Shown here: positions 22,487-35,226 of the stretch, piece by piece
Layout: the number at the start of each line of letters is the position of its first letter
Numbering within the stretch: the stretch's first letter is position 1
Source: Carex sylvatica
Lineage: Eukaryota; Streptophyta; Magnoliopsida; Poales; Cyperaceae
Assembly (NCBI GenBank): GCA_964058845.1
Contig: CAXKVR010000028.1
Span: forward strand, 1 to 64,000
DNA length: 64,000 nt
Direction: 5' to 3'
Position numbers and translations under genes: made by a program
Notes under the pieces: model-generated
What the model saw: the letters and a program-made list of their open reading frames with translations, nothing else
Database searches by the model: none
What the model was told of the DNA's origin: nothing

Positions 22487-24927
22487 TTACACCATATTGC
22501 TTCCACTTAGGATCTTTCCAAAGAAACCACCAAAAGAGAAGAAATTGTTCTTGGCTAAGCCGGTACTGGCAGCCTGCTCTTGCGCAACCTTACTAGGTGT
22601 TGCAGTGTTAGATGACACGTTTTTCACATTGAGCATGATGGTTTGACCGATTTCCTTTCGTACTTCATCGATAGTAGTCGGGTTCACGGCTTTGCCTGAT
22701 GGGTCCCGCACATAAAAGACATTCATGGCTTGTTCTCCCACCGTCGCCACGTCAGCTCTAGTGACAGTCAGACCATGCTCACGCAAGACCCGAGTAACAT
22801 CAGAGAGGAGCCCAACTCTGTCCCTACCACATATCTCCAGACTGAATCCCTATTTTAGTTGGAGAACACAACAAAAAATCAGAATGAATTAATTACACAA
22901 ACTACACTCAACTCGGTATTACTTCTTTCTGACTTGGAAACAAATTTTGGGTTTTTTTACACCTGGCTAGGTTGATTTGCTGGTGATGACAGGTTTTGTA
23001 ATTTTAACTTCAAAGTCATTTATATTTTAATTTAACATGGTAGTGACCTCAGATACTCGTCTAAGAATAGCGGCTTCAAGACACTTGATGACCTTTTCAA
23101 CCTCATCTTTTGAGTCGAGGGTTCCCCCATCCATTCTTCTTATATACAGCTCCTGATATATGTATATACAAAGTCATAAAAACAAGATAACAAGTATAAT
23201 CAACATCACAAGTACAATTATATTAGATATCCTTTCTAGACCTACCTGTAAACCATAGAGGCCATCAGATGTGACGGAGGCATGAAACACCACAAATTGC
23301 ATATCTGTCAGTGTACAAACTATATCGAAAAGCAGCTTTGGCCGGTCTTTGCACTTCACATTCACCACAGAATATGCCTTCTCTTCGCATCTTTCAATTG
23401 TTACTATCGGTTTTAAACCAACCGCCTCACTGGGCCCCACAGTAGCATCAGTGTCAATTTCCACGTCAGCAAGCATCAATTGGTGCAGCCGCCGGTCCAC
23501 TGGTGTGGACCCCATTGAGAAGTTGGTGCGCGCTCCCCTGAAAGTTAGGATTTGTACTTGTTGGTATAACATTCGCATATTAAAAAAGATCTACTGTACC
23601 AACCCGTTCATAAAACATAAGTACTTGCCTGGAATCACCCCCATGTGCTTTTAACAAATTCTTGAGCTGTTCCTCGATCTTCTCCAAGCGGGTTGGGTCA
23701 TCAACCGCCTTACCAGAAACCACGTCATTAACGTACACCACGCAAGCAACCCGAATACTGTGGGTCCACACCTCAGCCGCTATGACATTACATTCCGAAT
23801 CCTTCAACACAGCAAATATATCTGAGAGTAGGCCCGGTCTGTCAGTGCCTGTCAGCTCTATTGCAGTGTGGTCACCTATGAAGTGCATCCCAACTGATTT
23901 TAGAGGTGATGTATCGCGTTTCACGCCTATTATGTTGCTCTCTGGTCCCAGAGCCTGACACAATCCCACAATTGACAATCAATTTGTTGTCTAATTACAG
24001 TTCAAAATTCATGAGAACTTTGCAAAATAGCCCCTTATGGTTTTAATATTGGGTTAACTTCCTTCATAGTTTGAACATTTCATTAAAGGATCCTAATCAT
24101 AAATTAAACTCTAGCACCCCTGAGAGATGAGTACTTGGTTCTTGCAAAAGTTACCGAGCCTTAATCTACAATTTTTTTAATGCTTTATCTAACAAAGTAA
24201 TAATCAATCAACAAAGAACAAGTCAAATATGGTATCGTCACTATTTCAGCAACTACAAATAAAGTATTTGCTTTATAATCTTTCTGGCAGTTAAATACCA
24301 CTCCAGTAATCTTAATCTGTTTACTTAATATGACTTTATAAAATGTAAGATGCAGGGACTAATTTGGAGTTTCATCCAGCAGATTTTGCAAATATTGAAC
24401 AAAAGTAGTTATTTTTGATTTTTTTCTCAAATTTCTGCAATGCCATAGGTGCCTACCTTCTCTATGTAATCTATGGTTGTCTTATCAGTCACTTTGCGGC
24501 TGCTTGGATCAGTTACATGAAAAACTGCATTTAAAGAAAAAAAAAAGAATGATCATAAGTAATTAGATAAGGTACCAAGTACAAATTAGTTAGTAATACA
24601 GTAAAATTAGTTAATTACCATCCATAAACCAGCCTCCATCAGAAGTGATGTAAGCTTTGGAAATGGTTAAGTCTAGGTCACTGAGCACTTGTACCACTTC
24701 CAGCAATATACCAGTCTTGTTCATACTATCCACCTAAAATGAAAAAAAAGAGCAAGTTATTATGGCTTTATATTCTACAAGATGTATAGAAAAGTAGGCA
24801 AACTGTAGAAGGGCACATCACCTTAACAAGAGTACAGTCATTGCAAGTCAAGTTATCTATGCATACCCTGCATAATCAATTCAGATACAAAAATATTAGA
24901 CTAAACTAGTTATCTAGAGCACACTCG

Positions 24928-24963
<36 letters not shown>

Positions 24964-25024
24964 ACCTTGGAGGGTTGATTCTCTGATTGAAGTTTTCATA
25001 CTCTGGATCAAAGTATGGACGCAT
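22487..25024 (-). CDS. ACR3: ACT-domain-repeat protein, ACR3-like, eight coding exons
   Basis: Coding exons in transcript order are 25024-24966, 24867-24822, 24733-24619, 24524-24457, 23954-23629, 23537-23246, 23152-23048 and 22849-22487, giving 457 residues, normal for plant ACR proteins (about 430-460). The start [12 protein letters not shown] and the conserved words [25 protein letters not shown] and [17 protein letters not shown] place it in the ACR family, nearest ACR3 as I recall it. Four ACT domains lie at about residues 33-105, 120-200, 258-335 and 338-415. ACT repeats are known to bind amino acids or other small ligands; the ligand of this subgroup is not established, so a sensor role is inference. 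The fifth exon ends in a GC donor. A non-coding exon lies far upstream (27217 to about 27610). Intact. Confidence 0.93.
23538..23628 (-). other. GC-AG intron in the ACR gene
   Basis: On the minus strand exon 5 ends TCCAG at 23629, followed by GCAAGT, the consensus GC donor. The next exon starts at 23537 after TTTCAG. This join completes an Arg codon and keeps frame with [20 protein letters not shown]. The nearest GT would shift the frame. Confidence 0.85.
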
Positions 25025-27216
25025 TTTTGGGATATCTTGTTGTCTGCAACAGCAAAAGAAAATTATTTATCTCCAAATTAAGACATAGCCATACCTAAAA
25101 ATGAGAATGTACCAACCTATATATTGACATTGTCTGTGTAATTTGACATTTTCAATAGTTAGTATGTCAAAAATGAAAACCTTTTTTTTTTTTTTTTTGC
25201 TTTGTTGGGAAGTACCATGTACATCTGTACTCGGTATATTTTCTCATTTATGACGAACAGAGCAAGTTGAATTACAAATCAATTTAGACACCAGATATGC
25301 ATAAAATTGCGTGAAGAGATAAACATCCTATACGCACGATATTGAATAGTCAGATAGAACTTAAAACTAAAGGAATTGATTTATTCAAATCAAATTAATC
25401 ATATATATATAGCCGGGTTTTGTTTTTGTTTCTTTGACCTCCTATTACAATCAATACTAATATTATTATTCGACCTTATGTTAGTGGTCCATGACCTCCT
25501 AAATAGCCTCATGCAATTAATCTTTTCTAAAGTTATTATATTCAACATTAATTAGCATAACAGATTAGTTGATACAAGGAATCTAACATGGGACCCAGTT
25601 CAGTCAAAGGCAAAAAAAATACACGTCAACAACTCTTTAATAAGTAGGCCATGTATTTTAAAAAGAGATGTTATTTCCCTTTGTAAAAGATTACCAATAA
25701 AATGGTAAAAGCACCGAAGGGAATCTGGAAGCCACGTCAGAAAGAACCAAGTATCTCATATTTTATTCTAGTGCTTCATCTTCCATTTCTTTATTCCCAC
25801 CATTGAATAAGTGGCAAAGATAAATTAATGGTATACAAACAAAACTGGCCCTTCAGCAATCCATTTTGCAAGGACAAAATCGTAACTTAACTGAAAAGGG
25901 AAATCCGGAAGCCGGAGCACTAGCTCAATCGTGGTCCACGCAGGCACGCATGTGTCTTTCACATTAATTATTAAGAGAACCAAACCAGGTTCGTCATAAA
26001 AAAAAAAAAAAAAATCTTACTAAATGCGTCTTAACTCTTTAAGATCATGTTTGGTCATGGAGTAAAAATTAATAGAATTAAATTACTTACTTAAAGCCAA
26101 CGGTGAAATCCTTTTGACTTTATGTAATTGACAAACATGTGGTGATTTGTATGGATATGATCCAGGTGTAAGTGTGTAACCAACTTTTGAGAGACGAATA
26201 AAACCAAAACAACCTGACGCCGCGTCCGCATAAGATCTGGCAAACATTGTCCCGCATCTCCTTCGCTTTCTCGCAGCCTCCAAAGAAGTGGGATTTTGTA
26301 CAGATATCCTTGTAAAACTGTACTATAACATTTCACATGATTTCTCACCAGAAAGGCAAAAGGCGGTTCATTAATAAACACCTTTTGTTAGATATTTCCA
26401 AACACAATTCATCCTATTGTCGTTGTAACCCTTTATTTTCTATTAAAAAGAAAGGAAAAGAGAGAGCGTTGTCTAATTTTGTAACCGTTTGCTTGTAACT
26501 CCTACAGCTGTCAAAGCATGAATCCCATTGTCAAAGAGTGTTAATAGTTACTGAATACAGGGGTACACGTGCAAAAGGAACACGAACGCTGCTTGTGTGC
26601 GGGCAAAGTAATTGACATATCTGATTTGGAATTATACGTACAGTACGAAACAGACAAAAGTACGACAGCTCAAACCCGATGGGATAAGCACGGCCGTCAA
26701 ATTTTAATCTAACGGGCCAGGATTAGTTCGGCCCATTTAAGTAAAAAAAAGAATAATGCACCCGGAGTAAATCCGTCGACACTACACCGCTCTCTCGATT
26801 ATGTGGTTATATTCAAACGGTAATATGACAACACGTATTTCTAAATTCTAATAGGGGGTTGTATCTACAGAAAATCCATGTTATGCACCGTCGTTCCATT
26901 TAAAGTTTTTTAAGGTTTTAGTGAAGGTTTTTGGAATTTGCGGTCTTTCAGCTATAAATCCTAGAAAGGAAGGGACATAAGGAAAATTTTACCTTTAGAA
27001 CACCTCAGAAAATTCCTTAAAAAGACAGAAATTTCGAAGAAAGCGAATCTGGCTAGACGAAATTTCTCAACTCACTAACTAGTTTCAACGCAAAATTGTT
27101 CAGAAATAATCAAACTCATAGCAAGAATCAATTATAAAGTTCCAAATCAATCCGAACTCAAACCAAAAAAAAAAAAAAAACAAGAAAGAGAAGAAAGAAG
27201 AAGTTACAATTCTAAC
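25025..27216 (-). other. ACR 5' UTR remainder and long leader intron
   Basis: The first coding exon begins at 25043 after GTTGCAG, leaving 19 bases of leader before the ATG. A candidate donor on the minus strand (AGAG then GTTAGA, at 27217/27216) suggests a leader intron of about 2.17 kb. Inside it are poly-A/T runs and ordinary AT-rich sequence. No open frame with coding character was seen. Confidence 0.55.
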
Positions 27217-27612
27217 CTCTTTCTGAATTGAGTCGTTGCTCTGTTGCTCCTCACTCTTCTTCTTGATTGTGAGCTCGATTAAGAAACCTACCACTCGCGC
27301 TTGTTATTGGAGAGAGATGGAGATCAGATGGGACTGAGAGGAAAGACAAAGAGACTACTTTGTATATAGAAGAGAATAGAGGAATATTAAATTAGATGAG
27401 GATCAGAGAGAGCATAGAGAAAAAAAGTAAGAGACGAAGAGGAGAAGAGATGGTTTAAGAGAGGGAGAGGGAGAGGAGAGACGGACAAAGATATAGGGAA
27501 TCTTTTTTAGAGGTTGTTTAGGGGCAGCACTTGATTTACCTCTTAAATTCATCCACTGGCCAGGGACTGGACTGGGTCCCGGAGGGAGAAGAGAAACAAG
27601 GCAACAAACAAA
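27217..27612 (-). other. Predicted non-coding first exon of the ACR gene
   Basis: Minus-strand sequence here is rich in CT runs (27420-27490) and lacks an obvious ATG near its 3' end, as expected of a leader. Only the 3' edge has support, from the donor-like AG/GTTAGA; the 5' edge is guessed from the TATA-like box. Confidence 0.4.
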
Positions 27613-27636
27613 CAAAACCTTCTACTCTCCTCCTGG

Positions 27637-27650
27637 GGTTTTTATATTGG
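27637..27650 (-). promoter_or_regulatory. Candidate TATA box of the ACR gene
   Basis: The minus strand reads CCAATATAAAAACCCC here, about 30 bases before the CT-rich leader. It includes a CCAAT box overlapping the TATA-like AATATAAAAA. No other gene on this strand would use it. Confidence 0.4.
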
Positions 27651-27747
27651 TCTTCCAGACTTGATTTGATACACGGCTTTTACCAAATGCACCCTTAATA
27701 GTGACTAGGTATTATATATTCCCTATATATATTAGAGCCTTAGAACA

Positions 27748-28121
27748 GGGATCTATTCACATCTTTTTTGGTGACACTGAATTACATTCTACATTTTCAA
27801 AAAATTTAAAGTCTAAACAGTCAATTCAAACCGTTCAACATAATGAATATATTAAAATGTGCTTGCGGATCAAATTTTACATTTTTTTTAATTTTTTACT
27901 ATTTATTAAGTATTTTATAAAATCATTGTTTTCAAACTATTGAATTTATTAAGTATTGTACCCATCTTAATAAATAGTAAAAAAATTATAAAAAAATATA
28001 AATTTTGATCTGCAAGCACATTTTAATATATTCATCATGCTGAATGGTTTGGATCTACTATTTGAATTTTAAAAATGTTGAATGTAATTCGGTGTCATCA
28101 AAAAAATATAAGTGGATAACT

Positions 28122-28123
<2 letters not shown>
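27748..28123. repeat. Foldback element, family A
   Basis: Outer arms include TGACACTGAATTACATTCTA, mirrored as TTGAATGTAATTCGGTGTCA. The family A core follows in degenerate form (CTTGCGGATCAAATTTTACA). Located just upstream of the ACR promoter. Confidence 0.75.

Positions 28124-28125
<2 letters not shown>

Positions 28126-28158
<33 letters not shown>
28126..28158. repeat. TA microsatellite
   Basis: An unbroken TA run lies next to the left end of the 28159-28582 foldback; a second TA run (28583-28609) lies at its right end, so the foldback sits within a TA tract. Confidence 0.9.
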
Positions 28159-28161
<3 letters not shown>

Positions 28162-28582
28162 GTTGGCTACTATGCTTATATAAGCATATCCCCACATATG
28201 CTTATAACTCATTCTTGTGTTTTCAATGTCTAAATGGTCGATCTGAACCGTTCATCTTGTTCACCATATTAATATGTGCTTGGAAACTAAATTTTACATT
28301 TTTCTGAATTTTTTTACTATTTATTAAGCCACTTTGAAAGTTATTAATCCAACGGTGGCTGCTGATTTTACTGTTTTGTGCAGCCACCGTTGGATCAGCG
28401 ATTTCAAAGTGGCTTAATAAATAGTAAAAAAATTCAGAAAAATGTAAAATTTAGTTTCCAAGCACATATTAATATGGTGAACAAGATGAACGGTTCAGAT
28501 CGACCATTTAGACATTGAAAACACAAGAATGAGTTATAAGCATATGTGGGGATATGCTTATATAAGCATAGTAGCCAACCTC
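28159..28582. repeat. Foldback element, family A, near-perfect hairpin
   Basis: Both arms, about 200 bases each, are almost exactly complementary, from GAGGTTGGCTACTATGCTTA through CCACATATGCTTATAACTCA and GGTCGATCTGAACCGTTCAT to AGCCACTTTGAAAG. The central loop holds a CCACCGTTGGATCAGCG palindrome. High arm identity suggests a recent insertion or copy. The open frames on each strand translate identically for this reason and are not genes. Confidence 0.9.
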
Positions 28583-28613
<31 letters not shown>

Positions 28614-28949
28614 CCGACCTACTGCTGTAGGCACTTCTAATATTTATATTTGAGTTGAGATGATCAGTAAGGGTGAGTTAATTAATTTGATGATGTTGAA
28701 ATATTTTTCAAATTAAGTCAATAGAAAATCTAAAATAGGAGTTACAGGCATTTGTTTGGCTAAAAAATTCATTGTGTATCAAATTTCTTGCAATTTGGTA
28801 TCGATCCTTTCATATAATTCTACGAAAGAATGCTAAGTGTTAAATCATTGTAAAGTTCATGTTATTTGATAAATTGTATAGAAGATACTCTACATTTCAA
28901 AATTTCAAAATTTTAAATGTGAGTCTGACTAGTATGATATAAGTATTAT

Positions 28950-30600
28950 TTCAGTGTATATAAGATCTACTTAAAACCTATCGAATCGTCTTCAAATGGT
29001 GAATCCAAACCGTTCAAATCGATCTACTTCATTAGTTGTGTGTTTACATACAAAATTTATTAGTTTTCAAATTTATTTAGTATCAAGGTCAAGTGGTCAT
29101 GTGGGAGTTTTTAAGTTAATTTTAACGCATTCATTTTTCAACATTTTTAACCACTTGATTTGATACTAAAATTTTGGATAAAAGGCTAAAAAGCTCGTTT
29201 CATGTTAACGAAACAAAGTTAAGTTACATCAGCATTGTTTCTGACAAAAGGGACTCAAACAGGGTACCATATACCACCACACCTAGTAACTAAACAAACG
29301 GATATAAACCAACACCAAGGTTGATCAACAAAAACAAGTAAATCTAAAGATAAGCCACTGGACATGATAACTACAATCGGCAACGGTGGTATAGTCTGCG
29401 CATTGCTTGCTAGTCTCCATCCTACTCTTCTGCTGGAGTGTCAAGGTCTACTGGTATTGCTTCTCCAAGGGAAATGGAACACAGGGGAATCTCATCCAAA
29501 TACTGTCGGAGCCAAAAAGCCGTAGCATCCTTGACCTTCTTTGCAGTAGTTCATGTCCAATATGTAACCAGAGATATTATGAGTAAAATTAAAGTCCTAG
29601 TAGATTATGAACTAATTTTATTAAAAATCAAGTCATTTCGGTATTTTCATAGTGTCCAGCACAGGGCACTATAAACTAAGAGAAAGGCAGTCTGTTGTGG
29701 TTTAGGCAAAGTAACAGCAAAATGGACAATATGATCACATGAAGTCCAGCTGGAGAAATGTGCTTGGCTGTGCCCCATCCAAAACCAAACAGTTTGAGTT
29801 AATTGACAAGTTAGAAACAAATGAGCTACTGTTTCATTTTGTGCACAAAAAAGACAGGTAGCATCTCCAAACCAACCTTTAACAAGCAAATTATCTTTAG
29901 TTAATATTCTGTTGGAGTGTAATAACCACATAAAAATCTGAATTTTAGGAGGTATTAGGAGTTCCCACCATAACAAAGAATTCGGATGAGGCATAATTCC
30001 TCTACAATTCAATGTATTATAAAGAGATTGGACTGAAAACGTCCCTGAGACCTCCCATCTCCAAGCAATTTTGTCAGTGAGATGTATAAAAGAACTCTAA
30101 CTAAGGAGGTATAAAATTGCAGCCCATTCTTTTTTAAGGATTCCAGTCAATATATCTTGAAAACACACTCGGCCTTGTGTTTGAATAGCTACAGCTAGCA
30201 AAACGTTTTTATTGCTACACAATCTATAAAGTTGAGGAAATATAGTAGCTAAAGTACAATTACCATGCCAAATGTCTTGCCAAAGAGTAATGAATGTATG
30301 TATCCCTGATTCATAGCAAACACTCATTAAACTTATGTACTCATATTGCATGATGGTAGACCAAAAAGGAGACAATGTTTCTCTATTAGTATAGTATTTA
30401 AATAGAATAACTGTTTTCCATATACTAGAATACGAGTTAGTTTTGAGTTTCCATCACCATGATTTGATACTAAAATAAATAAATTTTTTTTTTTTTTTGA
30501 ATGTAAACGCATCACTCATAAAGTAAAACAGTTTGGATTAGTTATTTGAAGTCTATCCAATAAGTTTTGGAGTTGGTGTCATATGCACCAATGTCATACT
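28950..30600. repeat. Foldback family B split by a LINE insertion
   Basis: The left arm at about 28975-29172 (GTCTTCAAATGGTGAATCCA, ACTTCATTAGTTGTGTGTTT) is mirrored by 30477-30600 (AAACGCATCACTCATAAAGT, TTTGGATTAGTTATTTGAAG). The interior is replaced by the LINE fragment at 29173-30459. Confidence 0.7.
29173..30459 (-). mobile_element. 5'-truncated LINE with 17-bp target duplication
   Basis: TGATTTGATACTAAAAT is found at 29156-29172 and 30460-30476, a long target duplication of the kind target-primed reverse transcription makes. On the minus strand, 30012-29647 encodes a zf-RVT-type segment typical of plant LINE polymerase C-termini: WWELLIPPKIQIFMWLLHSN, then CLFCAQNETVAHLFLTCQ with its Cys-X2-Cys and His/Cys set. 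Upstream (30375-30097), ITLWQDIWHGNCTLATIFPQ is the linker that precedes that domain in these elements. Frame breaks separate the two. The catalytic reverse transcriptase domain is missing. Confidence 0.85.
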
Positions 30601-31148
30601 AGCTAGACTCATTAAAAGTAATTTTAAATTATTGTTGAAATTGTCAATATCTCCGTCCCTTCTATTTTTAACACTCTTATAATGTACATTTTAATCATGC
30701 AATAATAAAGCAATTGAGATTAGTAGATAAGAATAGAGAGAAAATAGTGATTTTCATATTATTATGAAAATAGTGTAATGTGGTGCTATTTGGATTGGTG
30801 AAAATTTTGTTTGCAACTTCTCTTGCGAGCGAGAAAGCATAGAGCTAAAGAAGAGAAAAAATAAGCAAGTGGGGTTTCAAATGAATTGTCAAGACGTGGA
30901 GATAGCGGAAGCGACATCAACTTTGATAAATCTAACTGTGTTGGAAAAAATCCAAGAAAGAAATATTTTATTCTCTCTTCACACACATAAATAATTGCTA
31001 TTCCATCTGACACATGAAACAACGAATTAGCATCCAACACAAGAAACAACATACTAGTAAAAATAGTAGTTATTTCGAATAGCAAATTTTTTGTTTAGAC
31101 ATACATTGCTACTCTCGAAACAATGCTATTCTCCAGCAATACAAACAT
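30601..31148. other. Intergenic, no gene recognised
   Basis: AT-rich spacer without exon-like structure. Confidence 0.45.
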
Positions 31149-31556
31149 GAGTAGAACTAGGGTGTTCTTAAGTTCACTAAGTTTTTTGGTGAACTCAAGT
31201 CTAAAACCCGTCAAATTGGTTTCAAATGACGAATTTGAACTGTTGAAATCCGCCTACCTTACGAGTGATGCGTCTACATGTGAAAATTTTAAACATTTGA
31301 ATTAATTTAGTATAAAGTCAAGCGGTCAAAAAATATTCAAAAAATGAATGCATTAAAATTTATTAACCTTCTAATTTTGACCGATTGACTTTATACTAAA
31401 TTAATTTGAATGTTAAAAATTTCACATATAGACGCATCACTCATAAGGTAGGCGGGTTTTAACAGTTCGAATTCGTCATTTAAAACTAATTTGATGAGTT
31501 TTAGACTTGAGTTCATTAAAGAGCTTGGTGAACTTAAGAACACCCTAGTTCTACTC
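31149..31556. repeat. Foldback family B, complete copy, 408 bp
   Basis: Terminal arms GAGTAGAACTAGGGTGTTCT and AGAACACCCTAGTTCTACTC are exact complements. Inner arms include ATTTAGTATAAAGTCAAGCG / GATTGACTTTATACTAAATT and GAGTGATGCGTCTA / AGACGCATCACTC. Non-coding. Confidence 0.85.
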
Positions 31557-31982
31557 TCCAAATTTAAGAGGTATGTATTTACACGTTGATTGTATGTCTA
31601 AGTCGAAATATTTAATAATTGAATAATTCAATCATATTCCAATCAATTAAAGGACAAAAATAACACAAATAATGGAAGAGACCTAGTTCTAGTTTGGTAA
31701 AAAGATAAAGAGATAATACTTATCACATTATCACATAAAAAAATTTATCCAATTATCCATTCGCTTTTCTCCTCCTCTAAACATGGCTTAAAAAATCAGA
31801 AAAAAAAGATCAGACGGTGTGTATTATAATGTATTTAATATCACGATAGTTTCTACCTGTGATAGTGACAGATAGTGGTAGACATATGCAATGTTTTATA
31901 AGAAAAATAAATGATCTTTGAAGCTTAAATACCAATAGTATTTATTAAGTGATCGGCACAGAATTATTAATAGTCCTTGTTA

Positions 31983-32458
31983 CACCATGTTTGGATGGAG
32001 AGTAGAGGAAGAAAGGAGACGTAAAAAATGGAAAGGAATAAAAATGAAGATTATTTAATTTTTTTGTGTTTGGATGATTAATGAAGGAAAATAAATTTAT
32101 CTTTCATTTTCGTCTTATTTCTTGTTTGGTTAATTAAAATTTACAAGGTTAATGAGAAATTCTATGGCTGTTGTAAGATTGTGAGAAAAAACGTGTATGA
32201 GAATTAAATAGGTAAGACATATAGTTGGTCATTTGTATTATTTTTTCTAAACATATTTGCAACAATTTTTTTTTCCATCCATTACACTCCAATTTGAAAA
32301 GAAAACCAATTTTATTGATTACAATGATACAAAATTAAACTTTTCACCTCTTGTACCTTTCACCTCCGACATAATTTTATCAACCAAACACGATTCGATG
32401 AAAAATTTTCTTTTCTTTCCATTCCCTCCCTTCCTCTACTCTCCATCCAGACAAGGTG
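31983..32458. mobile_element. PIF/Harbinger-like MITE, 476 bp, TTA target duplication
   Basis: TTA flanks both ends (31980-31982 and 32459-32461). Terminal inverted repeats are CACCATGTTTGGATGGAGAG on the left and CACCTTGTCTGGATGGAGAG read inward from the right, followed by TAGAGGAAG-type purine sequence on both sides. TTA with such ends fits Tourist-type MITEs. No transposase. Confidence 0.75.
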
Positions 32459-32469
32459 TTAATCAAGCA

Positions 32470-33140
32470 TTGAAGTTTATAGAATAATAGGCTCAGTCAA
32501 ACATAAAATTAGTTATATCCTGACGGGAATGTTCGAAAAAATCTATTAAAGTTTTGGAGATGATTATCAAATCCATAGAAAAATTGGAAATTCTATTATT
32601 CAATTAGACCTTATTCAAGGCACCACATATAACAATCATAAGCCAAGTTATACTGGACATTATTGTTACAACCTAACTTCTATACAAATTGAATTTTATC
32701 ATATGTTTCCGTCATATTTCACATTATAACAATAAAATATTAATTTTACACAATTCAATCATGTGTGACGGTTCATGATCAGAGTGTCATAAATGTGGTT
32801 ATTTTATATTTTTAGTTATTTTTTTGTCATTTGGTAATATGTGTTGATGCATTATATTAGTGGTATAATAGGTTTCTTAATTCTTTTCTTTATCTGATAT
32901 ATAAGACTCAAATTTAAAAAAATATAGATTTTGTCTTTTATTGAAACTTTGATGTTTAATTACAATTAATGATTGGTTTGAATTTCAATAAGATTATAGT
33001 GCAATATTCTCTCCATCATTAAAACAATGATTGGTTTGACCGTCAATAAGATTTTAGAGTACTGCAATATTGGTATTAATGCTGGTGATGAGTACGTCAT
33101 TCTCAAATTAAATGATGCAGTTATAAAATAAGAGCAAAGT
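32470..33140. other. Intergenic, no gene recognised
   Basis: AT-rich spacer. GATTGGTTTGAATTTCAATAAGATT-like text recurs twice near 32972 and 33031, too weak to name. Confidence 0.45.
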
Positions 33141-33149
33141 TAAGGTGTA

Positions 33150-33290
33150 ATGTATTCACTAAGAGAGTTTGATGAGCACAACTTTAAAATTATATTGGAT
33201 TGATTTCAAACGACAAATTCAAACCATTAAAATTCATGTACTTCATGAGTGATGCATGTACATGTAAAAGTTTGAAAGTTTCAAATTATT
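33150..33290. repeat. Foldback family B, half copy
   Basis: GATTTCAAACGACAAATTCA then TTCATGAGTGATGCATGTAC matches one arm of the family B copy at 31149-31556. No opposite arm is found. Confidence 0.6.
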
Positions 33291-33299
33291 TGCTATAAG

Positions 33300-34850
33300 T
33301 TATCTTATAAGTTATTTAGGAACCCTTTATAAAGAAAATGAAGGAAACAAACTTATTTAGGAACCCTTGACAATTATTTAGGTACTATTATAAAGAAAAT
33401 AATAAAAAATGAATATATAAAATAACTTATAAAACATCATATTTATCCTCCACAATAACAACATTTTAGGATTTTAGGAGATAGACAACCAAAACAATTA
33501 TTATAACATTACCTAGAGAGCTTGTTGGTACCGTACCAGTAACCCAAAGGTGCCAAGATTTTTGAAGCAGTCAGATTACCAGAACTAAAATCAAGAAAGC
33601 CAATTCTGACTCCAAAGAGATGAACAAAGTGGCACTTAGTAAAGAGAAAAGAAATATCCAATTCAAATTGCTTTACTATTTACCGTGGCTAGCTAGATAT
33701 GAATAGTACGAGAGATGTATCAGTTAGAAGTATATTCATTCGTTTAGTAGATTTTTTTACTGAATGGACACAATTGGGTATAATTTTGTGTTTTTTTAGC
33801 ATAGAAGTTGGATGACAAAGAGCTGTGTTTATTTTTACTGAATGGACAAAGTTGTGTGTATTTTCCTTTATAATATGCTGTAAGTAAATATTTTAGTTAA
33901 TGAAACAGACATTTTTTTTTCCTTTTTTTCCAAAAAAATAAAATAAAATAAATTACGATATTTTAGTATTACAATGACAAACAACCTTGATAATTTGTTC
34001 TATTACATTGTATGAAAAAAATATAAGACATCAGTGCACTAGAAATTAAGAGAGGGAAGTTGCTATTAACCACAGAAAACTCAAATAAAAACTTGATTTA
34101 TTTAGTTGAAACTTTTTAAAAAAAAAAAATCACGCCTATATACCATGTATTACCATTTTATTGAGAAAATAGCATGCTATACATGATTATTAGAGTCGAA
34201 TTAATTAGGGATCCAAAGAATGTCCTTTAGAAATTAATCATTCCAAACATCAAATGAGACTTAAATATTCATTCTAGCTATTACGTAAATTTACAATCAT
34301 ATACGTATTCATTTAAGAAATGTCTTTTTTTTTTTTTTTTAAATTGACTGATTCAGTCAAGGCTTATCCTGATCACCAGAGAACATAATAGTGTATGATT
34401 TCAATAATTATGATTAAAAAAGAAAATGGCGCTATATAGCTAGGCTTATATCCTAGCTTGCCCAATGCGTAAAGACCATTAATTGAATTTTTGATGTGCC
34501 ACTTTTCCACCCTTAATACGAAATGTTATGGTGATGAGTAGCAATGCATGCCTCTCATTAATTTATGATTATGATTAAAAAGGAAAAACAGTACCTGGGT
34601 ACAAAGTATTACTGTTTCAAAAGAAATTGAAAAAAAAGAAGAAGAATATATAAGGCATTAGCTTTGTTTTGTAATTACTAGGGCAAGATTTTTTAAAAGA
34701 AATATTGAAAAAGAATAAGGCGTAAATTAATTCTAAACTCTAAACTTTAAATCCTAAATCTTAAACCATAAATAGTGATGCCACCATTATACTATTGTTT
34801 TAAAAATGAACAATTAGTACTAATATATTTTTAAGAGTACAGTTAATGCA
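33300..34850. other. Intergenic, no gene recognised
   Basis: AT-rich spacer. CTAAACTCTAAACTTTAAATCC (34734-34772 region) is a loose telomere-like motif (CCTAAA variants), too degenerate to be called a telomeric tract. Confidence 0.45.
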
Positions 34851-35226
34851 TTATTGGTTTTGTGTTCCAACTATATCCCACATCTCTATTTCTCTTTTCA
34901 TAGTTCAAACAGTCGATCTGAACCGATCAACATGATCTCCATATTAAAATGTGCTTAGGGACCAAATTATATATATATATATATATTTATATTTAAAATA
35001 TTTTAATATTTTTTAGATAAGTACAATCTCATTATTTTTTGATGGCCCAAAAATAATAATTTGTACTTATCTAGAAAATAATAAAAGATTTCCAAAACAT
35101 ATAAAATTTGATCTCTAAGCACATTTTAATATGGAGATCATGTTGATCGGTTCAGATCGACTATTTGAACTTTAAAAATAGATATAAAAATATAGAGTGT
35201 GGTTGGAGACACAAAACCCATAATCC
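34851..35226. repeat. Foldback element, family A
   Basis: Outer arms TTATTGGTTTTGTGTTCCAA and TTGGAGACACAAAACCCATA are inverted. Inner arms carry CAGTCGATCTGAACCGATCA and the mirrored TGATCGGTTCAGATCGACTA plus the GGGACCAAATT box. Non-coding. Confidence 0.75.

Noticed and set aside
23349..23958. Plus-strand open frames of about 100 codons
   Set aside because: They are antisense shadows of ACR exons 5 and 6.
27100..27294. 64-codon minus-strand frame considered as a uORF of the ACR gene
   Set aside because: Its first codon is GTG and it crosses the predicted leader donor at 27217.
27403..27615. 70-codon minus-strand frame in the ACR leader
   Set aside because: The first codon is TTG, not ATG; the sequence reads as CT-rich 5' UTR.
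28044..28634. Two similar open frames on opposite strands
   Set aside because: Both come from the near-perfect family A hairpin and a TA microsatellite, not from genes.
34732..34775. Possible interstitial telomere repeat
   Set aside because: Only loose CTAAAC/CCTAAA words; no two perfect consecutive units.
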